Source: a virus. From it: a stretch of DNA of 35,054 bases. The stretch covers positions 1 to 35,054 of IMG/VR virus record IMGVR_UViG_3300045921_000956. The stretch is one strand, 5' to 3'. Shown one piece after another: positions 29,722 to 35,054 of the stretch. The position numbers and the translations under genes are program-made. The notes under the pieces are model-generated. The model was not told the DNA's origin. It did no database searches and saw only the letters and a list, made by a program, of their open reading frames with translations. Numbering within the stretch: the first letter of the stretch is position 1; each line of letters begins with the position of its first letter.

Positions 29722-30092
29722 GCGGACCTCCTGATCTGGTTGGCACAGCGGGGACAGGCGCGCCGGAGTTCGACACGCACGGCATTGGTGGCGGCGTATG
29801 GGCGGGACTGTTCATCGACGCACTGGCGCTTGCTGATTTCGCCCAGCACCGGGCACAGCACATGCTCATGCATCAGTTCGCCACGGACTTTCTGCTCGAT
29901 CTTGTCCATCCGGCCGGCGTAGGCGTTGCCCAATGTGGCGCTGATGACCGGGCTGCTGTAACCGAGCTTCCTGGCCATGACGGTCTGCCCGAACTGGTCG
30001 CAGGCTTCGGCGAGGGCGATGACCCAGTCGGGTGCGGCCGCGCCCCAGTGGCGGCGCGCGCGGTCGACGTTGGTGTCGTTTTTCTCGTTCAT
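29718..30092 (-). CDS. Early protein with N-terminal HTH-like and C-terminal Cys region
   Basis: The 124-residue product has an N-terminal helical domain (WVIALAEACDQFGQTVMARKLGYSSPVISATLGN) that looks like a helix-turn-helix, and a C-terminal part with CPVLGEISKRQC and ACPRCANQ, four Cys that may bind a metal. This arrangement recurs in Mu-like phages just after the transposition genes. It is probably a DNA-binding regulator. It overlaps both neighbours by 4 nt. Confidence 0.78.
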   Translation of the reverse strand: MNEKNDTNVDRARRHWGAAAPDWVIALAEACDQFGQTVMARKLGYSSPVISATLGNAYAGRMDKIEQKVRGELMHEHVLCPVLGEISKRQCVDEQSRPYAATNAVRVELRRACPRCANQIRRSA

Positions 30093-30748
30093 TGATCAGC
30101 CTTTTTCGGGTCGTAAACGATCTCCCCGGTGTTGCCGTCCATCACCTGTTTTTGCGCGGTGATCATCGGTGCGCGCGGGCCGGTGTATCGCGACTTGACG
30201 AAGCGATACAGACGCTCGGCCCCGCGGCCGCCAGCCGATTCCTTCGTGACCTGCAGGTAACCGGCTCGGGCCAGTTCGCGGGCGTAGCGTTTAGCGGTGG
30301 CGTGTTCGACGACGTGCGCCTCGGTCGAGGCCGCGATCGACAGCTCGCGCGCGCCGAATTCGCCCTTGAGGGCGCGCATGGCTCGCCACATCTGCGCGCA
30401 GCCGATGCCTTGGGTGACGGGCCTGCCTTGCTTGTCCACGCGCGGCGCTTCGACGCCGACGTCCTTGACCAGGCGGAACCAGCGCAGCTCGCGCACCGGG
30501 CGATCGATCGGGCGCGCGCCGGCGTCTTCGAGGATGCCGGCGGCGGTCAGTCCCCGGATGTAGTCGATGGTCGAGTCGGCACGGGCGGCGCCGCCGAGGT
30601 CGAGCGCTTCGTCACCGCGCACGCCGGCCAGCAGCATGATCTCGGCGACGGAGAACGGTTCGCCGCAGCGGAAGCGGCGCATCGCGGCCCACAGCCGGTC
30701 GCGCGGGGTCAGCGCGCCGGCGCGTTCGAGTCGGGCGGGTTTACGCAT
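30089..30748 (-). CDS. Early protein with two winged-helix-like regions
   Basis: The 219-residue product contains two probable DNA-binding modules: FSVAEIMLLAGVRGDEALD...YIRGLTAAGILE (about 32-75) and ATAKRYARELARAGYLQVTKESAGG (about 150-175). It lies directly downstream of the MuB-like gene. Early proteins of this size with tandem winged helices are common in Mu-like phages; a regulatory role is inferred. Confidence 0.75.
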   Translation of the reverse strand: MRKPARLERAGALTPRDRLWAAMRRFRCGEPFSVAEIMLLAGVRGDEALDLGGAARADSTIDYIRGLTAAGILEDAGARPIDRPVRELRWFRLVKDVGVEAPRVDKQGRPVTQGIGCAQMWRAMRALKGEFGARELSIAASTEAHVVEHATAKRYARELARAGYLQVTKESAGGRGAERLYRFVKSRYTGPRAPMITAQKQVMDGNTGEIVYDPKKADQ

Positions 30749-30767
30749 GGCGGACGTCCGTGTTCAT
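30741..30767 (-). CDS. 8-codon mini-ORF bridging two early genes
   Basis: The MuB-like gene ends in an ATGA overlap whose ATG (30765-30767) opens an 8-codon frame (MNTDVRHA) ending at a TAA just inside the next gene. It may pass ribosomes from one gene to the next rather than make a useful peptide. It could also be chance. Confidence 0.3.
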   Translation of the reverse strand: MNTDVRHA

Positions 30768-31528
30768 GAGGTCCTCCGCACCGGTGCGTCGCCGCTGTAG
30801 AGGGCACGCTTGCCCCAGCCGTCGGCGTCGATCTTCTTGAGGCCGTGTTTTTGGCAGTGGTCGCGGATCATATCGAGGTTGACGCAGATCCGGCGCGCTA
30901 CGCCGCGGGAAACGTCACGCACGCGGCTGAGCAGTTCGGCGTCGACCTCGATGCCGGGGCAGTAATGCGCGGCAAGCTTGCGCGTGTCGTCGATGTTGGC
31001 CGGCTGCGCGAGTTCCCACACCAGGACGCGGTTGTGGAACCGCTCGAGCCGCAGCAGGTTGCGCGGCATGTTCTCTTCGCCGATCAGCAGGATGCTGGTA
31101 CGGCCGGCTTCGTGCAGGTCGCGCAGCAGGTTGATGGTCTTGCTTTCGACGAGATAGTCGCCTTCGTCGATGATCAGAGGCCGCTGCGACAGGTCCAGCT
31201 GTTCGGCGGCCTGACTCATCATGCCGGCGAGCGTGCGTGCCGGCCGGATGCCCATCTCGGTGAGGATGGCCTCGGCAAAGGACTTGCGGGTGAAGTAGCT
31301 GCGGCATTCAACATAGAAGCCATTGAACTTGTTGGCGCAGTAGCTCGCAGCCATGCTCTTGCCGTAGCCGCTGGGGCCGGTGAAGGCGACGATGCCGGGC
31401 AGGTTCGGTTCACGATTGATGGCGCGCTCGAGGGCGCGAGAACACAGGATGATGTTCTGTAGTCCGGCCCACCGCCCGCCGGGGTTGACGGGGTGGGTTT
31501 TATTTTCGATATTCACGATGTTGCCCAT
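30764..31528 (-). CDS. MuB-type AAA+ ATPase, transposition target-DNA activator
   Basis: I start at the ATG ending at 31528 (MGNIVNIENKTH) because AAGGAG lies 6 nt upstream. The 254-residue product has Walker A GPSGYGKS (51-58), Walker B PLIIDEGD (117-124) and a C-terminal helical domain. MuB-type proteins coat target DNA as an ATP-bound filament, stimulate the transposase and keep it away from its own DNA. It follows the transposase gene by 64 bases. A longer start adds an unsupported N terminus. Confidence 0.92.
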   Translation of the reverse strand: MGNIVNIENKTHPVNPGGRWAGLQNIILCSRALERAINREPNLPGIVAFTGPSGYGKSMAASYCANKFNGFYVECRSYFTRKSFAEAILTEMGIRPARTLAGMMSQAAEQLDLSQRPLIIDEGDYLVESKTINLLRDLHEAGRTSILLIGEENMPRNLLRLERFHNRVLVWELAQPANIDDTRKLAAHYCPGIEVDAELLSRVRDVSRGVARRICVNLDMIRDHCQKHGLKKIDADGWGKRALYSGDAPVRRTS

Positions 31529-31592
31529 TCGCATCTCCTTGTTGTGGTGGGTGACCGGCGCCGGGCTGTTGCTGCAGCTGCGGCGCATTCCG

Positions 31593-34031
31593 TTAAGCCT
31601 GTCTCAAATCGGGAAAATCCTCGGCCAGCTTTTCCATCGCCGACCATTCATCGCTGCCGTGATACGCGCGGTGCCACTGCGCGTCCTCTTCGCTGAGCGC
31701 TTCGCCGGCATCGATGCGCGCCTGCAGGGCGTTCCAGCGCTTGTAGTTGAACTCCGGGTTGTCGATCGCGGTGACGCGCTGTTGCGCAGCAGGCGCGGCC
31801 AGCTCGCGGTCGAGTTCGGCCATCGCGGCGCGTTCCTCGTCGTCGAGTTCGCGTGAGTGCGGTGCGGGACGTGCCAGTGGATCGCGGAACTCGCCGCGGA
31901 CGACCTTGCCGGACGCAGCCGCCGGCGCCGGGATCGCGACCGGACCTGACGTGGCGTAGGCTTTGGCGGCGTCGAGAACGGTCATGCGGATCTCGGCCTT
32001 GGCCAGTGTTTTGCTGGCGCGCAGGAAGGTCTGGCGGGCGCGGCTGTGTTCGCGGCCGGCGTTGGCGTCGTTGAAGCCCGCGGCCTGCACGCATTCGGCG
32101 AAGCAGATGTAGCGGCCGTCGATGGTGTAGACGTGGACGCCCTCGTGCAGGCGCGCTGGGTCGAAGCGCGCGACCACCTGGCGGCCGGCGTGTTCGGTCA
32201 TCTCCGGCGACCAATAGCGGTTGGCGACGCGCTCGCCGACCACGCGGCCGGCGTCGAGGGTGACCTCGCCGTTCTTGCTGCTGGCGCGCACCGGCTCGGT
32301 GGCGAGCAGCCACAGGCGGCGCTGCGCTTCGGTGGGCCGACGGATCACGGCTTGCGACGCAGCGAAGGACTCGTCGAACACGGCGTCGAAGGAACGGCCC
32401 TGGTGCATGGCGCCGCGGCGGCCGGTGCGGGCGTTGAAAGCTGCGATTTCGCGTGCAATGACCTGCTCGAGTACGGCGAGATCGATGCACTTCGTCTTGC
32501 CGTCATACTCGGGTTTATTGATCGGACTGGCGCCAGTCCAGCAGCCGGCGAGTTCTGGCGATTTGTCGACGTATTCGCCGATGCCGCCGGTGCCGAACAC
32601 GCGCTCGACCGGCTTGGCCTGGCCGTGTCCCGGCGTCGCCCAGGACACGCGCACGCTCATCAGCGCGAAGACGCCGAGCGGCTCATCCTCGCGGACCTTG
32701 AAGCGGAATCGGTGCTTGACCCCGCCGGACATGGTCTTGTTGGCCGCGGCTAGCGTGTTGTCCAGCGTGACCTGCTCGGGAATGCCGTATTTTTCGACAA
32801 CGTCGCCAAAGGACAGGCGGATGACGTCAGTGTGTTCGGTCTTGTCGGTGCGCCAGCCGATGATCTTGCTGCTGTATACGTCCTGCCACACCCAGGTCTT
32901 GGCGCGCAAGACTTCGCCATCGGGAAACCTGACCCACACGTTGTGCTTGTAGCCGTCGCCGTTGATGATCTCGAGGGCGCGCAGCGCGGATTTCAGCCGC
33001 TGTTGCGCGGGATAGAGCTGCTTGGCGGCGGTCGGTCCTTTACGGCTCAGCTCCTTGATGACGCGAGGCAGCTTCTCGAGGCGGCGCTGCAGGGTGCGCG
33101 TGGACGGCAGAATCCAGCCGCGTTCGGCGGCGATCTTCTGCAGGCGGAATATGCAGGCCGCGGCGGTCGGCTGCTCGCGACGCAGGTAGTCGGCCTTGAG
33201 CAGTTCCCAGGCTTCTGCGTCCATCTCGGCGCGCGCGGTGCGGCCGGCGTAACCGTCGGCGAGAAAATACAGCCAAGCATGCGACGGCACGTTTTTGATG
33301 TCCTTGCGCCACCGCCACAAGGTCGCAGCGGGCACCCCGAGGCGCAACTCAATCGCCTCCGCTGCCACGCCGGGTGTTGTGCCCGCATCGATGGCTTCGT
33401 GGTAGGCGCACACTACCGCGTGCTTGCGTTCGGCGCGGCGCTTGGATTTCGCGGGCCGCGACTCATACCACGCGGCGCGAGCCTCGATGTCAGAGTCGCT
33501 TAGCTGCCTTCGAGGAGCATCCCGAGATTCGGTGATATCACATCGATCATGCCCGCCATGAACCACCGCGCCGTCGTCCTGCCCAGCGCTGTGGGCTGCA
33601 GCTCCCCGTCCTCCATCTCGATGAATCCCAGTTCCAGTAACGTGCTCTCGCCCGCGTCGCGGCCGAATGTCGATCCGATTCCCAGGTCGTTGTAGCTGCC
33701 CAGCGTGAGCGCCACCAGAATCATGGCTTGCCGATGCGTCAGTTGAGTCTCGACATCTATCATCCGATAGATTTCCGCTTCTTTCGTCTCGTTTATTTTC
33801 ATGCTGTTCTCCTTGAGTGAGAATAGCCACTTGAAGCTCTGGCGGCAGTGATGCAAACAGGTATTCGCGGCGGATGCCGCGGCGGCCGCCCTGGCACGGC
33901 ACATCGCGCGCTACCGACTTTTCACGGTCTAGCCTCACTCGCATGCGATATTCGCTGGTCGGAAACCCGGGCACCTTGAGGGCCGCGAGTTCGGAAGCGG
34001 AGTAAGAATCTTTTATTGTTGTTTTTTTCAT
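31593..34031 (-). CDS. MuA-type DDE transposase with internal ~100-residue insert
   Basis: The 812-residue product has an N-terminal MuA-type DNA-binding domain (about 7-72: SASELAALKVPGFPTSE; GRRGIRREYLFASLPPEL), an interposed low-order region (about 77-177), then the Mu transposase helical domains and the catalytic core. The DDE residues are all present: Asp359 in INGDGYKHN, Asp424 in TLDNTLAAANK and Glu476 in KPVERVFG. The C-terminal domain follows. It should cut prophage ends and join them to target DNA. Mu's own protein is 663 residues; the extra length is largely the insert, which coincides with a separate gene in another frame. AGGAAGG precedes the ATG, which overlaps the upstream stop. 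Confidence 0.93.
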   Translation of the reverse strand: MKKTTIKDSYSASELAALKVPGFPTSEYRMRVRLDREKSVARDVPCQGGRRGIRREYLFASLPPELQVAILTQGEQHENKRDERSGNLSDDRCRDSTDASASHDSGGAHAGQLQRPGNRIDIRPRRGREHVTGTGIHRDGGRGAAAHSAGQDDGAVVHGGHDRCDITESRDAPRRQLSDSDIEARAAWYESRPAKSKRRAERKHAVVCAYHEAIDAGTTPGVAAEAIELRLGVPAATLWRWRKDIKNVPSHAWLYFLADGYAGRTARAEMDAEAWELLKADYLRREQPTAAACIFRLQKIAAERGWILPSTRTLQRRLEKLPRVIKELSRKGPTAAKQLYPAQQRLKSALRALEIINGDGYKHNVWVRFPDGEVLRAKTWVWQDVYSSKIIGWRTDKTEHTDVIRLSFGDVVEKYGIPEQVTLDNTLAAANKTMSGGVKHRFRFKVREDEPLGVFALMSVRVSWATPGHGQAKPVERVFGTGGIGEYVDKSPELAGCWTGASPINKPEYDGKTKCIDLAVLEQVIAREIAAFNARTGRRGAMHQGRSFDAVFDESFAASQAVIRRPTEAQRRLWLLATEPVRASSKNGEVTLDAGRVVGERVANRYWSPEMTEHAGRQVVARFDPARLHEGVHVYTIDGRYICFAECVQAAGFNDANAGREHSRARQTFLRASKTLAKAEIRMTVLDAAKAYATSGPVAIPAPAAASGKVVRGEFRDPLARPAPHSRELDDEERAAMAELDRELAAPAAQQRVTAIDNPEFNYKRWNALQARIDAGEALSEEDAQWHRAYHGSDEWSAMEKLAEDFPDLRQA
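33500..33802 (-). CDS. Winged-helix-like small protein nested inside the transposase gene
   Basis: A second reading frame on the same strand starts at the ATG ending at 33802 with a perfect AAGGAG 6 nt upstream and encodes 100 residues. The sequence reads as a real folded protein: MKINETKEAEIYRMIDVE, LTHRQAMILVALTLGSY (helix), TLLELGFIEMEDGELQPTALGRTTARWF, a helix plus wing layout typical of winged helices. In contrast the transposase frame over the same bases is Arg/Asp/Gly/His-rich and disordered-looking. The 5' part is AT-richer than the flanks. It may be an early regulator inserted into the transposase linker. Expression is inferred from the start signal. Confidence 0.7.
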   Translation of the reverse strand: MKINETKEAEIYRMIDVETQLTHRQAMILVALTLGSYNDLGIGSTFGRDAGESTLLELGFIEMEDGELQPTALGRTTARWFMAGMIDVISPNLGMLLEGS

Positions 34032-34474
34032 GCCTTCCTCACTTGTTTCATGCGCAGCCGCAGCGCCTTCTCGCGCTCGTTAAGTTCGGTTTTCGCCTGC
34101 TGGATTTTCCCCATCTCGGCGAGCAGCGCGTCCTCGCCCACCAGCACCCTGCAACCGCGTTTGCGTCCGAGCAGTTCCTGCAGGCAGACGGTGTCGCACG
34201 CAGCCTCGAAGGCCGCGGCATACTCGAACGGAAAGCGCCAGGGCGCCTTGCTCTCCGCAGTCCAGGCATCGAGCATCGACTTGCTGATGTCCTGCCCGGT
34301 GAGTTCGCTCATGCGCGCGGCGACTTCGTGCCGCGAGAGCGGGGTTTTTTTTAGTGCGTCGGAGAGCGCATAGCGCAGCTCGGTCGCGTAGTCCAGGCTG
34401 CCGCCGGTGAGCTCCGGTGACGCCGGCACATCGAACATGTCGATAGTGCGGGTGTCGGCGGCGCGGCGGGTCAT
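34028..34474 (-). CDS. Early protein upstream of the transposase
   Basis: The 148-residue product opens MTRRAADTRTIDMFDVP and contains LRYALSDALKKTPLSRHEVAARMSEL and SMLDAWTAESKAPWRFPFEYAAAFEAAC, a helix-turn-helix-like middle, with a C-terminal coiled coil (AKTELNEREKALRLRMK). Proteins of this layout commonly precede transposase genes in Mu-like phages; their function is not established. Its start and stop overlap neighbours by 4 nt. Confidence 0.8.
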   Translation of the reverse strand: MTRRAADTRTIDMFDVPASPELTGGSLDYATELRYALSDALKKTPLSRHEVAARMSELTGQDISKSMLDAWTAESKAPWRFPFEYAAAFEAACDTVCLQELLGRKRGCRVLVGEDALLAEMGKIQQAKTELNEREKALRLRMKQVRKA

Positions 34475-34698
34475 TGTGTCGGCTCCTGCAGGGAAAACCG
34501 TTTTGCCGGGTCGGCCTTGACGGCTGCTTTCAGCTTCGCCCCCACGCGCTGGAGTGCGCTCTTGCTGATGCGATGCCCGCGGCGGCGCAGATCGTCCTGC
34601 AGCTCGATGTAGCCCGAGAACCCATTGGCCATCAATTTGGCCTCAACTTCCAGCTGCACCGCGAGCGGGAGGGCGTAGAAGCGGTTGACGCGCGGCAT
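34471..34698 (-). CDS. Small HTH protein resembling the small-terminase N-terminal domain
   Basis: The 75-residue product (MPRVNRFYALPLAVQLEVEA...) contains FSGYIELQDDLRRRGHRISKSALQRVG, which parallels FAGYTALESELRERGYSIGKSSIQRYG in the DUF3486 protein at 19779-20339. It is thus a stand-alone copy of that DNA-binding module in the early operon. It starts 2 bases after the Ner-like stop. A role in early DNA recognition is possible. Confidence 0.78.
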   Translation of the reverse strand: MPRVNRFYALPLAVQLEVEAKLMANGFSGYIELQDDLRRRGHRISKSALQRVGAKLKAAVKADPAKRFSLQEPTQ

Positions 34699-34700
34699 GT

Positions 34701-35054
34701 CTATGCCGCCTCGTCCGAATGGACATTGACAGCGCCGGGGCGGGTGCTACCCTTCCGCTTGTAACGCCCGAGACCGCGCTCACCTCGCCCGCTTTTGGGA
34801 CGACCGTCCGAGTGGTACCGCGAGGGCCAGATTTGATGAGGCTGAACACCCAGCGCCTCAGCGATGATGCGTTCGGCTTTGGGCCACGGCATGGTGATCG
34901 CCAGTCGCAGCGAGCCGCTCTTGTAGCCGTGCTCGCGCGATAGTCTCTGCATGCTCGTGCCGAGCTTCCAGAGACCGCAGATGATGTCGGCTTTGTGCCA
35001 GTCCTTTGAGGCTGGTTTTTTAGGGGTGGAAATTATGCTGTTTGTTTTATCCAT
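34701..35054 (-). CDS. Ner/Nlp-like DNA-binding regulator
   Basis: The 117-residue product contains the Ner-family domain (about 18-80): DWHKADIICGLWKLGTSMQR, SREHGYKSGSLRLAIT, WPKAERIIAEALGVQPHQIW and PSRYHSDGRP. Ner in Mu is a Cro-like repressor that turns down early and c transcription. The start codon is the last three bases of the window, so its promoter and the divergent repressor gene are not visible. The C terminus (RGERGLGRYKRKGSTRPG) is a basic extension beyond the usual Ner length. Confidence 0.88.
   Translation of the reverse strand: MDKTNSIISTPKKPASKDWHKADIICGLWKLGTSMQRLSREHGYKSGSLRLAITMPWPKAERIIAEALGVQPHQIWPSRYHSDGRPKSGRGERGLGRYKRKGSTRPGAVNVHSDEAA

Noticed and set aside
33500-34031. 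Frameshifted or broken transposase
   Set aside because: The transposase frame is open from 34031 to 31593 with all three catalytic acidic residues present; the odd segment is an insert, not a break.

Overview
The window is almost entirely one transposable (Mu-like) prophage lying in reverse orientation: every confident gene is on the minus strand, so the phage reads from position 35054 down to about 125. Only the first ~124 bases look like host DNA, with the 3' end of an unidentified plus-strand reading frame. The DNA is GC-rich and codon use fits a GC-rich proteobacterial host, but nothing here fixes the species. The predicted right end is at about 125 (TG dinucleotide, then two adjacent 22-bp units as in Mu R1/R2). 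The left end and the c-type repressor lie beyond 35054.

Early region (35054 to ~26250): a Ner-like DNA-binding protein, two small accessory proteins, a MuA-type DDE transposase with a second gene nested inside it in another frame, a MuB-type ATPase, about fourteen small genes joined mostly by 1-4 nt stop/start overlaps (probable Gam-like nuclease inhibitor, HTH proteins, a Cys motif protein, mini-ORFs), then GemA and a Mor-type activator. Lysis region (26199 to 24332): N-acetylmuramidase, two small membrane proteins (one holin-like), i-spanin and o-spanin.

An unusually placed fibre module follows (24307 to 21241): a tail-fibre-like protein with a signal peptide, a receptor-binding-like protein, a protein built of fourteen ~20-residue repeats, and a small partner. 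Then comes the head module (21241 to ~10711): TraR/DksA zinc finger, DUF2730, small and large terminase, DUF935 portal, F-like head morphogenesis protein with an extra C-terminal domain, gpG-like protein, protease with an internal scaffold start, decoration protein, major capsid protein, gp36/gp37-like connectors. The tail module (10709 to 1192) is of the long non-contractile type: tail tube, two chaperone frames joined by an A AAA AAC slippery site, a 1094-residue tape measure, distal tail proteins, and a collar-domain fibre. No sheath gene is seen, so the virion is probably a siphovirus with Mu-like replication and packaging (compare B3/D3112-type phages). At the right end, where Mu carries mom, there is a D12-class adenine methyltransferase behind a structured leader.

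The most notable observations are the small winged-helix-like gene overprinted within the transposase gene, the frameshift site, a shared inverted repeat exactly the same distance upstream of the muramidase and protease genes, the structured methyltransferase leader, a hydrophobic leader on the capsid protein, and two repeat periods within one fibre protein.
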